NCBI RefSeq assembly: GCF_014822185.1
Contig: NZ_QVLR01000009.1
Location: forward strand, 1-64,000
Direction: 5' to 3'
Length of the DNA stretch: 64,000 nucleotides
Origin: Azoarcus sp. Aa7
GTDB taxonomy: Bacteria > Pseudomonadota > Gammaproteobacteria > Burkholderiales > Rhodocyclaceae
This document shows, in pieces, positions 37,491 through 46,878 of the stretch. How positions within the stretch are numbered: position 1 is the stretch's first letter; every line of letters begins with the position of its first letter. Made by a program: the position numbers and the translations under genes. The notes under the pieces were generated by a model. The model did no database searches, was not told where the DNA came from, and saw only the letters and a list, made by a program, of their open reading frames with translations.

Positions 37491-38243
37491 ATGAATGACG
37501 CATTCCGGCACCTCCCCGAGTTGCACGGCGGGATCATCGGCGCGGAAGAGTCCGGGCTGCGCATCTCGGACGACATGCTCGCCGCGTGGGATGTCCAGGC
37601 GCAGGCCCGCGGCCTCGGCGCGAATTGGCGGGTGTCGGACGAAGCGCTCGAAGCATCCCGCCGCGCCACGCTCTCGGGCATCGCGGAGTCGCAGGATCTG
37701 TGGATCTTCGCCTACGGATCGCTGATGTGGGATCCGGGCTTTCACTTCGCCGAGGTGCGTCGCGCCTCGCTGCCGGGCTACCAGCGCCGCTTCACGCACA
37801 AGACCACGATCGGACGCGGTTCTCCCGACCATCCCGGCCTGGTCCTGTCGCTGGAGCCGCGGGCGGGACGCTGCGATGGCCTGGCCTTCAGGATCGAACG
37901 CCCGATTCTCGAGCGGGAATCCCTCATCTTCTGGCGCAGGGAAATGATTCTGGGCGGGTATCAGCCCAGGATCCTGCCGGTTTCGACGCCCCAGGGCACC
38001 CTCGACGCCCTGGTGCTGGTGTCGGATCCCGCGGATGAAAACGGGGCATCGGAAATGCCGCTTGATGAAGTGGCGAACGTGATCATGCATGCCTGCGGCA
38101 ATCGCGGCACCAATCTCGATTACCTCCGCCAGGTGGTGGAGCAGCTCGATCGCCTGTGCGTGACGGACGACTATGTCAGGCGCCTTGCCTGCCTGGTCGG
38201 CATCGGCCCGCGCAGCGGATGCGCGGCGACGCCGGCTAGCTGA
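37491..38243 (+). CDS. chaC: ChaC-type gamma-glutamylcyclotransferase
   Basis: A 250-residue ChaC protein, which degrades glutathione to 5-oxoproline and Cys-Gly. FAYGSLMWDPGF binds the gamma-glutamyl group, GYQRRFTHKTTIGRG and LVLSLEPRAGRCDGLAFRI are family blocks, and the catalytic Glu is expected in LERESLIFWRREM. The ATG at 37491 with AGGGGAAATCG upstream is preferred over one 21 bases earlier. The gene end overlaps the convergent FUSC gene by 8 bp. Confidence 0.9.
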   Translation: MNDAFRHLPELHGGIIGAEESGLRISDDMLAAWDVQAQARGLGANWRVSDEALEASRRATLSGIAESQDLWIFAYGSLMWDPGFHFAEVRRASLPGYQRRFTHKTTIGRGSPDHPGLVLSLEPRAGRCDGLAFRIERPILERESLIFWRREMILGGYQPRILPVSTPQGTLDALVLVSDPADENGASEMPLDEVANVIMHACGNRGTNLDYLRQVVEQLDRLCVTDDYVRRLACLVGIGPRSGCAATPAS

Positions 38244-39330
38244 AGAGCCGCGCGGGAACCAACCGCCGCATCTGCGCACCGGCGACGGCCCGGAAACGCG
38301 GGCTGTGCAGGCAGATGCCGCCCGCGAACCCGACCACGCAACCGAGCAGGGTGTCGAAGAAACGCGCCTGGATCAGTTCGTTGGCCGAGCCGTGCCCCAG
38401 GGTCGCGGCCTCCGCGAGCAGGATGGTCAGTGGCGTGATGAAGATCGCCGCGAAGCCGTAGTGGCGCACCACGGCGGTTTCGACGACGAAGGCCAGCCCG
38501 ATCATCACCAGCGAGATGGACCACTTGTCCAGCGGCAGGCTCAGCAGCCCCCACGACACGAGCATGCCGATGACCGTGCCGAGCAGGCGGTGCACCTGCT
38601 TGTCCCACACCGCGCGCAGGTTCATGCCCTGCATCACCGCGAGGCAGCTCACCGGCACCCAGTAGGCCCGTTCCAGTTGCAGTAGCTGCGCGAGCGCGAG
38701 CGAAATGCCGACGCACAGGCCGATCACGACCGAGTCGAACACCACGAAATCGAAGGTCGGTGCGGGCAGCGGCTCCGCGGACTTGGGATCGCGCCGGCGC
38801 AGGATGTACACGCTGTAGAAGAACGCGATCAGGCTCGCCAGCAGGCAGCCCATCGCGAACAGACCGACCTTGAGCGGCACTTCCATGATGTCGCCGGGCG
38901 AATACGCGCCGATCGATGCCGCCATGATGAAGAAGAGGCTCCCCGGCGGTCCGACGCGGTAGAAGCGGCACACCATCGTGACGAGGATCGCGGTGAAGGT
39001 CAGCACCATCATCATGACCGGCGGCACGAGGTGGCTCATCACCCCCAGTGCGTAGCTGGCCGTCATCGCAAATGCGCTCGCCATCAGCGCGACCATGCGG
39101 TGATGCAGCGGCGTTTCCGGCAGATACAGGAAGACCAGCCCGCCCAGCGACGAGATCAGCCCGTAGTCCATGCGGTCGAACCAGGCCCCCACCAGCAGCG
39201 GCAGGCCCGAGGCCAGCGCCGCGGCGAACGGCATCTGCCAGGGGCGGTCGCTCGGCTTGATCGTCATGAGCTGGCGCAGTTCGTCACGGAGCAGCGCCGC
39301 GAGCCTGCTCCACCTGCCGGGGACTGTCAT
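38236..39330 (-). CDS. FUSC-family membrane protein
   Basis: A 364-residue membrane protein with two blocks of about five TM helices. The N-terminal block resembles aromatic acid exporter/YccS-type N-domains; the C-terminal block has the FUSC signature RAYWVPVSCLAVMQG... RLLGTVIGMLVSW. FUSC proteins export aromatic acids or drugs (AaeB-like). It lacks the long cytoplasmic C-domain of AaeB. No periplasmic adaptor is next to it. Confidence 0.82.
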   Translation of the reverse strand: MTVPGRWSRLAALLRDELRQLMTIKPSDRPWQMPFAAALASGLPLLVGAWFDRMDYGLISSLGGLVFLYLPETPLHHRMVALMASAFAMTASYALGVMSHLVPPVMMMVLTFTAILVTMVCRFYRVGPPGSLFFIMAASIGAYSPGDIMEVPLKVGLFAMGCLLASLIAFFYSVYILRRRDPKSAEPLPAPTFDFVVFDSVVIGLCVGISLALAQLLQLERAYWVPVSCLAVMQGMNLRAVWDKQVHRLLGTVIGMLVSWGLLSLPLDKWSISLVMIGLAFVVETAVVRHYGFAAIFITPLTILLAEAATLGHGSANELIQARFFDTLLGCVVGFAGGICLHSPRFRAVAGAQMRRLVPARLFS

Positions 39331-39518
39331 GGGTCGGGATCTTCGAATTCGGACGAGAGGAGCAAGAGTAGCGCACTTCCGCTGCGGCGCCGTGTCGGCA
39401 CCATTGGCCCGATCGGTGGCGCGTGTCGGGTCGATCGGTACGGCATGCGTCCGTGCCGCGAACCGATCGGGAAGGATTCCATCTAAATGTTTCCACCCAC
39501 CCCGGGAAGGAGGAATTC

Positions 39519-40199
39519 ATGCAAAACACGAAGAAGACGGTGAGGATTCTGGCGGGAGCCCTGCTCTTGTGGGGCACGTCGCTGCCTGCGACGGCGGTCG
39601 ACATGTCGTTCTTCGTCACCAGCGCGGGCCCCGGCAACGGTGCGAATCTCGGTGGTCTCGAAGGTGCCGACCGGCATTGCCAGACGCTCGCCGCAGCGGC
39701 CGGTACCGCGAAGCGCCCCTGGCGTGCCTATCTCAGCACGCAGGCAGCGGCGCTCAATGACACCAACGTCGTGCACGCGCGCGACCGCATCGGCACCGGC
39801 CCCTGGTTCAATGCCAAGGGCGTGCTGATCGCGCGCAATGTCGACGAACTGCACTCGCCGCATTCCAACCTGACCAAGGCCACCCTGGTGGACGAGAAAG
39901 GGCAGATGGTGAATGGCCGCACCGAGAAGCCCAACCGCCACGACATCCTCACCGGCTCGCGCCCCGACGGGACGGCCTTCCCGCCCAACCCGCCTTTCCA
40001 TGACATGACCTGCGGAAACTGGACCAAGGGCGGCGACGAGGGCATGGCGATGACCGGCCACCACGACCGCGCCGGCCCGACCGGAGACGCGTGGGCGACA
40101 TCGTGGAACTCGGCCCATCCGACGCGCGGCGGTTGCAGCCCGAAGGCGCTGCAAAGCACGGGCGGCGACGGGCTGTTCTACTGCTTCGCCGAGCGATAA
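39519..40199 (+). CDS. Secreted lectin-like protein
   Basis: A 226-residue exported protein; signal peptide to about 26 (LPATAVDMS). The body (FFVTSAGPGNGANLGGLEGAD, WRAYLST, NARDR-like HARDRIGTGPWFNAKGVLIA, HDILTGSRPDGTAF, CGNWTKGGD, GDGLFYCFAE) matches a group of bacterial proteins often labelled lectin, with a C-type-lectin/endostatin-like fold and conserved cysteines. Ligand unknown. GGAAGGAGGAATTC is an excellent ribosome site. Confidence 0.7.
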   Translation: MQNTKKTVRILAGALLLWGTSLPATAVDMSFFVTSAGPGNGANLGGLEGADRHCQTLAAAAGTAKRPWRAYLSTQAAALNDTNVVHARDRIGTGPWFNAKGVLIARNVDELHSPHSNLTKATLVDEKGQMVNGRTEKPNRHDILTGSRPDGTAFPPNPPFHDMTCGNWTKGGDEGMAMTGHHDRAGPTGDAWATSWNSAHPTRGGCSPKALQSTGGDGLFYCFAER

Positions 40200-40365
40200 G
40201 CGTCACAAGCGGAACCCGCCGTCCCCGGCGTGGCGGCAAAGGCAGTCGGGGACGACGTCCTCCTCGCAGGTACGCCACCCTGCCTGGATGTGTTGCGTTC
40301 GCGCCAGGCGAACCACTGAAGGCCGGGGACTCGGCCCCTCCCCTCTCGCGGCAGCCGGCCCCGAC

Positions 40366-40989
40366 CTAGCCGATTGCCGCCGCGCCCTCGCCGAGCAACA
40401 GGCTCCACGCCAGGGCGACCATCACGAGTGCAATCAGCGCATCCAGCACGCGCCACGCCGAGGGTCGGGCGAACACCGGCGCCAGCACGCGGGCGCCGTA
40501 GGCCAGCGCGAAGAACCAGACCAGGCTGGCAGTGGCCGAGCCCGCGCCGAAGAGCCAGCGCCCATGCTCGCCGTGCTGGTTGGCGAGGCCGCCCAGCAGG
40601 ATCACCGTATCGAGATAGACGTGCGGATTCAGGAAGGTGAAGCCGAGGCAGGTGGCGATCGCCGTGGCGAGCGGGACCGGCCCGTCCGCTTCGACGTTCA
40701 GGTGCTCGCCATGCCAGGCGCGCCGTGCGGCCCGCCAGCCGTAGAGGAGCAGGAAGGCCGCACCGCCGTATCGCACGACGGACAGCACGACGGGGCTGGA
40801 CTGGATCAGCGCCCCCAGACCGGCGATGCCGGCGCCGATCAAGAGCGCGTCGGACAGCGCACAGATGAGGGTGACGGGCAGCAGATGCTCGCGCCGGATG
40901 CCCTGCTGCAGCACGAAGGAATTCTGGGCGCCGATGGCGACGATGAGGGCCAGGCAGGCGAGGAATCCGGCAAGGAATTGGGCTTCCAT
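40366..40989 (-). CDS. argO: LysE/ArgO-family amino acid exporter
   Basis: A 207-residue LysE-superfamily exporter with six TM helices: FLACLALIVAIGAQNSFVLQQGIRREH is the family N-terminus (residues after MEAQFLAG), GFTFLNPHVYLDTVILLG is the central motif. It exports basic amino acids. The ATG at 40989 is chosen because the family N-terminus begins there. Divergent from argP, the usual arrangement for regulator and exporter. Confidence 0.92.
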   Translation of the reverse strand: MEAQFLAGFLACLALIVAIGAQNSFVLQQGIRREHLLPVTLICALSDALLIGAGIAGLGALIQSSPVVLSVVRYGGAAFLLLYGWRAARRAWHGEHLNVEADGPVPLATAIATCLGFTFLNPHVYLDTVILLGGLANQHGEHGRWLFGAGSATASLVWFFALAYGARVLAPVFARPSAWRVLDALIALVMVALAWSLLLGEGAAAIG

Positions 40990-41083
40990 GAAAGGCTCGA
41001 TCAAGGTTGTCGAGGCCACTCTAGCGAGCGACAATCACGAAGCAAAACTAAACGTTTTAACTTATGGTTAATTTTTTTAATTC

Positions 41084-41986
41084 ATGAAGATCGACAATGC
41101 CCAGCTCGCCGCCTTTTCCATGGTCATCCGGGAAGGATCCTTCGAGGCGGCCGCGCGAAAATTGCACGTCACGCCGTCGGCGGTGAGCCAGCGCATCAAG
41201 CAGCTGGAAGGGCGTCTGGGGCAGGTGCTGATCCAGCGCGCGAGCCCCTGTCGGGCCACGGACGCCGGGAAGACGCTGGTGCGGTACACGGAAGAGCTGG
41301 CCCTGCTCGAAGCGGAGATGCTCGGCGCGCTGGGCAGCGCCGACGGGGCGACACAGGCTTTCCTGCGGATGCCGATCGCGGTCAATGCCGACTCGCTCGA
41401 CAGCTGGTTTGTCGCCGTATTCGACGCGATGCCCGCCGAACCGCCGGTCGCCTTCGATCTCCGCGTGGAGGATCAGGACCACTCGGCGGCCCTGCTGCGC
41501 GAGGGAACGGTCATGGCGGCCGTGAGCGCCAGCGCAACGCCCATCCAGGGATGCACGGTCGAGGCCCTGGGGGTCATGCGTTACCTTGCCGTGACCTCGC
41601 CCATGCACGTCGCCCGCCATTTCGCCGCCGGCGTGGATGCCGCCAGCCTGAACGCTGCACCGATGTTGCGCTTCAACCTCAAGGACGGCCTGCAGCACCA
41701 GTTCATCGCCCGCTTCACAACCGATCCGGTGCAACCGCCGACCCACATGGTCCCCTCGGTGCATGGTTTCGTCGCCTTGGCCAAGCGCGGGCTGGGCTGG
41801 GGAATGGTGCCCGAGCATTTCGCGCTACCGGCCATCGCGGCCGGAGAACTGGTCGAGATCGCCCCCGGGCAGCATCTCGACGTGCCGCTCCACTGGCACC
41901 GCTGGCGCCTGGGGTCGCAGGCCTTGAACGCCCTGACGTCTGCGGTGCGGGCGGTCGCCCGGAATGCCTTGCGCCCGCAACCGTAA
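41084..41986 (+). CDS. argP: LysR-type regulator ArgP
   Basis: A 300-residue LTTR of the ArgP/IciA/LysG group. The HTH is QLAAFSMVIREGSFEAAARK followed by LHVTPSAVSQRIKQLEGRLG, with the group-typical VLIQRASPCRATDAGK. ArgP activates argO in response to arginine/lysine. The 94-bp divergent AT-rich gap (AACGTTTTAACTTATGGTTA near 41053) should hold the operator. Confidence 0.93.
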   Translation: MKIDNAQLAAFSMVIREGSFEAAARKLHVTPSAVSQRIKQLEGRLGQVLIQRASPCRATDAGKTLVRYTEELALLEAEMLGALGSADGATQAFLRMPIAVNADSLDSWFVAVFDAMPAEPPVAFDLRVEDQDHSAALLREGTVMAAVSASATPIQGCTVEALGVMRYLAVTSPMHVARHFAAGVDAASLNAAPMLRFNLKDGLQHQFIARFTTDPVQPPTHMVPSVHGFVALAKRGLGWGMVPEHFALPAIAAGELVEIAPGQHLDVPLHWHRWRLGSQALNALTSAVRAVARNALRPQP

Positions 41987-42027
41987 GAGTGGTTTTCTGC
42001 CGCCGCGGCCGGGTTAGCTGCGCCCTT

Positions 42028-42423
42028 TCATCTTGGCGCCGATACCGGGGGCAAGGGCGGCATCAACTCCGCGGCGAGGGGCGGCAGTTTCAGCATTCCG
42101 CCCATCTGCGCCTTGATGCCGTATTGCGCGGCGAGGTAGTCGAGAATCTCGCCCTCGAACGAACCGAGGTCGAACAGGCCCTGGGTCCGCTGCATCCAGC
42201 GGATCGATTCGACCCAGCCATCCCGCGTCTTGCCGGCTTGCGTCACCAGCTTTGCGGAATGGCACAGCGTGCAGTAGGCCTTGACCATCGGGTAGCCGGG
42301 AGCCATGACGAGCCCGGTTTCCGCATCGGTCGGCGGCGCGGACGCGCCCTGCGCGTGTGCTGCCGGGAAGGCCAGCACCAGCAGCAGTGCGCCCAGCGCG
42401 TTGCGGAGGAAATTCGGCTTCAT
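42028..42423 (-). CDS. sorB: Cytochrome c subunit of sulfite dehydrogenase (SorB-like)
   Basis: A 131-residue exported mono-haem cytochrome c: signal peptide to about 24 (AAHAQ), CTLCH haem motif, and a likely Met axial ligand in the C-terminal half (MGGMLKLPP). It starts 11 bp after sorA and would accept electrons from the molybdenum subunit. Last gene of the tau operon, so sulfite from taurine is oxidised at the end of the same mRNA. Confidence 0.87.
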   Translation of the reverse strand: MKPNFLRNALGALLLVLAFPAAHAQGASAPPTDAETGLVMAPGYPMVKAYCTLCHSAKLVTQAGKTRDGWVESIRWMQRTQGLFDLGSFEGEILDYLAAQYGIKAQMGGMLKLPPLAAELMPPLPPVSAPR

Positions 42424-42434
42424 CGCCCTCCTCC

Positions 42435-43742
42435 TCAGATGCTGCGCAAGGCGATGCGGTGGATCTGGTTGTTGCCGTAGCCACCGGTGTTCCAGCCCGG
42501 TGCGACGATCGGCTGCGTGAGCCCACTGTCATCCGTGGCCCGCGCCCAGATTTCATAGTAGCCCTTCTTCGGCAGTTTCAGCGCGATGCGGAAACGGGTG
42601 GGTGCGAAGCGGTTGCGCGGCCGGCCGAGCTTCGCCGGAAGCCAGCTCTGGCCGAAATCGTAGGACACTTCGACGCTGCGGACGCCGCTTTCGGCGGTCC
42701 ATGCCTGGCCCCGTACCTCGATCTCCGTGCCCAGCGGGTGCTGGCTGCCCGACTGTGGAAAGGTGATCAGCGACTTGACCGGCATCTTTTCCAGGATGCA
42801 ATAGTCGTCCGACTGCTCGCCCGGAGCGATCGGATTGCAGGCGACACGGTAGTCGTGACCGCCCATCTTGGTGCCGTCATGCACCTTGTCGCGCACCGCG
42901 ATGCGCTTCAGCCACTTGCCGGAGACGGAGCCCGGCACACCGCCGACCACCAGACGCAGCGGGAAGCCGTGCACCTGACGAAGTGGTTCGCCATTCATCG
43001 CCCAAGCCAGCAGGGTCTCGTCCTCCATCGCCTTGGCGATCGGGCAACCACGCGAGATCACGGGACGCTTGCTGTCGCCCGACAGGTGCCGGTCGTCGCC
43101 CTCGTAACCGATATAGACGGCCTTATCGGTGACGCCTACCTCGCGCAGCACGTCGGCGAGGCGCACGCCGGTCCACTCTGGAAAGCCGACGCCCCCGTAG
43201 GTCCATTGATTGCCCTTGGCCGGTGGTTGGAAGCCGGCCCGGCCATTTCCGCCACATTCGAGTCCGATCTGCAGCGTCACCGCCTTGAAGCGCGACTTGA
43301 GTTCCTTCAGCGTGAATTCGCGCGGCGCCGTGACCGCCTCGCCGTCGATGCGCAGCACCCAGCTGTCGGGGTCGGCGGCCGGCGCGGGGACGAGGCCGTT
43401 GTTGCGCACGAACAACTTGTCGACCGGCGTGACGTCGTCGTCGAGCAGATGCGCCGGGGTCTCGGCGACGAAGGGTCGGTCGCCCAGAACGATGAGGTCG
43501 GGGCGCTTGCCGAAGGACTCCAGCGAATCCTTGCCCGGCGCATCGCCTTCTGCCAATGCGACCGGAATGAGGCCGTCCGGCAGGAAGCGGCCAAACGGCA
43601 AGTGCGCACCGATCGCGGCCGACACCGCCAGCAGCGTTCCCTTGCGGATGAAACCGCGCCGCCCAGGCAAGGCCGGCGTGCCTGCGCCGACCGATTCCGG
43701 GTGGCTTGCAGGCAGGGCAAGGGGCTGATCGTCTGTCTTCAT
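42435..43742 (-). CDS. sorA: Sulfite dehydrogenase molybdenum subunit (SorA/SoxC-related)
   Basis: A 435-residue sulfite oxidase-family protein. A Tat signal (RRGFIRKGTLLAVSAA) directs export; the Mo-ligating Cys is in QIGLECGGNGR; GNQWTYGGVGFPEWTGVRL and GFPLRLVVGGVPG are substrate/MPT-site blocks; the C-terminal Mo-co dimerisation domain follows (WTAESGVRSVEVSYDFG). Sequence also resembles SoxC, but the partner is a small mono-haem cytochrome, not SoxD, and the context is sulfite from Xsc. AGGAGAAAAC precedes the ATG. Confidence 0.88.
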   Translation of the reverse strand: MKTDDQPLALPASHPESVGAGTPALPGRRGFIRKGTLLAVSAAIGAHLPFGRFLPDGLIPVALAEGDAPGKDSLESFGKRPDLIVLGDRPFVAETPAHLLDDDVTPVDKLFVRNNGLVPAPAADPDSWVLRIDGEAVTAPREFTLKELKSRFKAVTLQIGLECGGNGRAGFQPPAKGNQWTYGGVGFPEWTGVRLADVLREVGVTDKAVYIGYEGDDRHLSGDSKRPVISRGCPIAKAMEDETLLAWAMNGEPLRQVHGFPLRLVVGGVPGSVSGKWLKRIAVRDKVHDGTKMGGHDYRVACNPIAPGEQSDDYCILEKMPVKSLITFPQSGSQHPLGTEIEVRGQAWTAESGVRSVEVSYDFGQSWLPAKLGRPRNRFAPTRFRIALKLPKKGYYEIWARATDDSGLTQPIVAPGWNTGGYGNNQIHRIALRSI

Positions 43743-43799
43743 GTTTTCTCCTGTTGGGCGTGCCGAATTCGCACGCAACGACGCCGGCTCGCGCAATTC

Positions 43800-44678
43800 C
43801 TAGCGCTGGAAATAACCGACTCCAATCATTTTTCCGTCGACCGCGCGGAAGTAGCTGTGCTTCTTTTCGACCTTGCCGGTCGTCGGGTTCTGCCAGCTAT
43901 AGTCGAGTTCGCCGTCACCCTTCTTCGCCGCGAGCTTGACCATCTCGGTGACGATCGGCTTGCCGTTCGGGTCGCGCACCTCGAAGCCGTTGCTGCCGAC
44001 AAGGGTCGGCGTCGCGCCATGCGCAAGAAAACGGCCGTCCGCCATGTCGATGACGAAGACGTACAGGTCATCGTGGACGAAACGTCCGTCGAGCCGCTGG
44101 AACTGCGCCAGCGCGCCCTTCGCATCGGCCTTCATCGCCTTGACCGCATCCTTGAGCAAGGCCCTGGCCTGGACCGGCGTGGCACGGGGCGGGTAGAAGC
44201 CGACCGCGACGACAATCTCGCCGACCTTGCGGAACATCGTCACCTTCGGCTCGCCGCGGCTGTCGGCGGGATTGAACCAGCGGTACTCGACCTGTCCGCC
44301 GCCCTTCACTTTCGCCAGTTCGATCATCTCGCGGAAGAACGCCTTGCCTTCGACGTCCGTGTAGTCGAGCACGTTGTCGCCGATCAGCGCAGCGGACGAT
44401 CCGCCGCTTGCGAGGAAGCGGCCATCCATGCGCACGGCATAGGCATAGAGGTCACGATCGACGAAAGCCGCCTGGCGGCTGAAGTCGGCGGCACCTTTTT
44501 CGCCCGTTTGCTCGATGTGCCTGACCGCGCGTTCCAGCAGCGCGGTGGCGCGCTTGCCGAGCTCGCTGTCGAACAGGCGGATCGATTCGGCGTCGGCCGC
44601 ATGTGCCGGTGGCGGCAGAAAGCCCGTGCCCAGGGCGAGGCCCAGCGTGAGAACGAGTACGCGGACTGGAGCAGACAT
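43800..44678 (-). CDS. Exported tandem Cache-domain protein
   Basis: A 292-residue periplasmic protein. Signal peptide to about 27 (PPPAHAAD) is followed by two similar Cache_2 (single Cache) units, each with a DLYA/VF...DGRFLA(S/H)G core, a GKAFFREM or GKPIVTEM element and a terminal (V)GFY/GYF (units about 45-160 and 165-290). No other domain, so it is a free binding protein rather than a receptor. Lying between the TRAP genes and sorA in the taurine operon, it may bind taurine, sulfite or a derivative. Function unknown. Confidence 0.75.
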   Translation of the reverse strand: MSAPVRVLVLTLGLALGTGFLPPPAHAADAESIRLFDSELGKRATALLERAVRHIEQTGEKGAADFSRQAAFVDRDLYAYAVRMDGRFLASGGSSAALIGDNVLDYTDVEGKAFFREMIELAKVKGGGQVEYRWFNPADSRGEPKVTMFRKVGEIVVAVGFYPPRATPVQARALLKDAVKAMKADAKGALAQFQRLDGRFVHDDLYVFVIDMADGRFLAHGATPTLVGSNGFEVRDPNGKPIVTEMVKLAAKKGDGELDYSWQNPTTGKVEKKHSYFRAVDGKMIGVGYFQR

Positions 44679-44772
44679 CGTCGAACCTCTTGAAAATGCT
44701 GTTTCGGTGGTTGTGTTCGCCCGGCAATGCAGGAGGGCACGATGCACTCTTGCGTTGCCGGGCGCGTGTCGC

Positions 44773-46113
44773 TCAGTAGCCGAGCATCTGCGGCAGCCAC
44801 AGCGAGAGTTGCGGCACGAAGGCGATCAGGAAGATCGCGGCCGTCGAGGCGAGCACGAAGGGATGGATGCGCCCGACGATTTCCTCGACCGTCGAACCGC
44901 CGATTCCGGATGCGACGAACAGGTTCTCGCCCAGCGGCGGCGTCTGGAAGCCGACCGACAGCGTGCAGATCACGACGATGCCGACGTGGGTAGGGTCTGC
45001 GCCCATCATGTACATCACCGGCAGCAGCACCGGCACCAGGATCATGATCGCGGCGAGCGTTTCCATGAACATGCCGACGAAGAGCAGGAACACGATGATC
45101 AGTGTCCAGATCATGTAGACGTTGTCGGTGAGGCTCAGCAGCGACTCCGCGATCGTCGCCGGGATGCGCTGTTCGACCAGCAGACGCCCGAACACCACCG
45201 CCGCAAACAGGATCAACAGCACGCGGCCGGTAATCCACGTCGTGGTCTTCAGCGAGTTCAGGATCGCGGCAAACTTGAGCTCGCGGTGCAGCACGAGACC
45301 GACGAAGAGCGTGTAGAAGATCGCGACGATGGCCGACTCGGTCGGGGTAAACAGCCCGGTGTAGATGCCGCCGAGAATGATCACCGGCGCCAGCACGGAC
45401 CACGTGCCCCGGCGCAGCGCCTGGCCGATATCACCGTACGACCATTTCTCGGTCAGCCCGCGATAGCCGCGCTTGTTGGAGATCAGATAGTTCGTGATCA
45501 GCAGGGCGACGGCCATGATGATGCCGGGGATGACACCGGCAACGAACAGCTTGGGGATCGACAGCGACGCGAACTCGCCGTATTTCTCGATGGCGTCGGA
45601 CGGCGGGGCCATGCCGAGCGCCGAGATGCCGAAGATCACCATCGGGATCGACGGCGGGATGATGATGCCCAGACCGCCCGAGGCGGCGGTGACCGCCGAG
45701 GCGTAGCTGCGCTCGTACTTGCGGTTGACCATCGCCGGGATCATCAGCATGCCGACGGCGGCGGTCGTGGCCGGCCCCGAGCCCGAGATCGCGCCGAAGA
45801 ACAGGCAGGCGAGCACCGTCGCCGCACCGAGGCCGCCGGTGATCGGCCCGGCCAGGGATTCGGCGATGTCCACCAGGCGCTTCGAGATACCGGCGGCCTC
45901 CATCAGCGCACCGGCGAGAACGAAGGCCGGCAGCGCCATCAGGGGGAAACTGCCCACCGAGGTGAAGGCGATCTGCACGAAGGCGATGGGGTTCTTTCCC
46001 AGCACCAGGAAGGCGACCATCGCCGCACCGGCCAGCGATACCGTGATCGGGGCCCCCAGCAGCAACAGCGCGAAAAAGCCGCCGAACAGGATTTCTACGA
46101 CATAGGCTTCCAT
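44773..46113 (-). CDS. tauM: TRAP transporter large permease (taurine)
   Basis: A 446-residue DctM-family permease with about 12 TM helices (LPLMALPAFVLAGALMEAAGISKRLVD-type first block, SGSGPATTAAVGMLMIPAM, FTPTESAIVAIFYTLFVG, MFMETLAAIMILVPVLLPV, TPPLGENLFVASGI). Uses a Na+ gradient with TauL and TauK. Named by context: TauKLM carries taurine in Paracoccus-type clusters next to tauXY. Substrate specificity is inferred. Confidence 0.88.
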   Translation of the reverse strand: MEAYVVEILFGGFFALLLLGAPITVSLAGAAMVAFLVLGKNPIAFVQIAFTSVGSFPLMALPAFVLAGALMEAAGISKRLVDIAESLAGPITGGLGAATVLACLFFGAISGSGPATTAAVGMLMIPAMVNRKYERSYASAVTAASGGLGIIIPPSIPMVIFGISALGMAPPSDAIEKYGEFASLSIPKLFVAGVIPGIIMAVALLITNYLISNKRGYRGLTEKWSYGDIGQALRRGTWSVLAPVIILGGIYTGLFTPTESAIVAIFYTLFVGLVLHRELKFAAILNSLKTTTWITGRVLLILFAAVVFGRLLVEQRIPATIAESLLSLTDNVYMIWTLIIVFLLFVGMFMETLAAIMILVPVLLPVMYMMGADPTHVGIVVICTLSVGFQTPPLGENLFVASGIGGSTVEEIVGRIHPFVLASTAAIFLIAFVPQLSLWLPQMLGY

Positions 46114-46139
46114 TGTCTTCTCTCCGCGGAGTGTCCGTA

Positions 46140-46688
46140 TCAGGCGTTCGCCGCGGCGGCGGCGCGTTTCAGGTTCTCGATTTCTTCGGCTTCCGGATCG
46201 AGGATCTCGACGCCCTTGAACAGCGACAGGTAGTTGTTCCACAGGATGCGGATCGACATCAGCGTGAAGGCGATCGGCAGGATCATGTAGAAGTACTTCA
46301 TCGGCAGCCCGATGGTCTGCGACTTCCAGAACAGGTTCATGCGATTGAAGACGAAGTCGTAGCTCAGGAAGACGAAGTAGAGGTTGAAGCCGACCCACAG
46401 CAGGTCAGCGATCGCCTCACTGACCTTCTTCACGATCGGCGGGAAGAACTTGAAGTGGAAGGCCACGCGGTTGTGCGCCGACATCTTGGCGGCCACGCAG
46501 GCGCCGAGGTAGGCGAACCAGACGAAGAGATAGGTCGCGAGTTCTTCACCCCAGGGCAGCGAGTACTGGAAGAACTGGCGCAGCAGGATCTGGACGAAGA
46601 GCAGCAGAACGAAGAACGCGAGCAGCGCCTCGCACAGATACTCTTCGATGTTGGTGATGAATTTGAGGAAGATGCGCCCTACGGCCAT
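46140..46688 (-). CDS. tauL: TRAP transporter small permease (taurine)
   Basis: A 182-residue DctQ-family protein with four TM helices (EEYLCEALLAFFVLLLFVQILLRQFF, LPWGEELATYLFVWFAYLG with the family LPWGEE-type motif). Scaffolds the large permease. ATG at 46688 begins the hydrophobic region properly. It is separated from tauK by a 190-bp gap containing a stem-loop. Confidence 0.86.
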   Translation of the reverse strand: MAVGRIFLKFITNIEEYLCEALLAFFVLLLFVQILLRQFFQYSLPWGEELATYLFVWFAYLGACVAAKMSAHNRVAFHFKFFPPIVKKVSEAIADLLWVGFNLYFVFLSYDFVFNRMNLFWKSQTIGLPMKYFYMILPIAFTLMSIRILWNNYLSLFKGVEILDPEAEEIENLKRAAAAANA

Positions 46689-46813
46689 GACAAACTCCAG
46701 AAAATCCGGTGCGCTCGATTGCGCGGGGACGGCCCCTGCCGCAGGCAGGAGTCGTCCGGAATCGTAGCGGCGTGTTGTGCACAAGATCGGCGGTCGGCGC
46801 GGGTTCGCCTGCC

Positions 46814-46847
46814 GTGTGCGGTACGAACCGTGGCTCGCACCGCACAC
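46814..46847 (-). other. Stem-loop between tauK and tauL
   Basis: GTGTGCGGT (46814-46822) pairs with ACCGCACAC (46839-46847). It follows the binding-protein gene directly and has no T-run, the usual place for a structure that stabilises tauK mRNA so that more binding protein than permease is made. Confidence 0.45.
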
Positions 46848-46878
46848 CTTGCAGCCGGAAGCCGGCGCCGCCTGCCGT

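Noticed and set aside
42028-43742. SoxCD sulfane dehydrogenase
   Set aside because: The molybdenum subunit does resemble SoxC, but the cytochrome is a small mono-haem protein, no soxXYZAB genes are present, and the operon produces sulfite from taurine.
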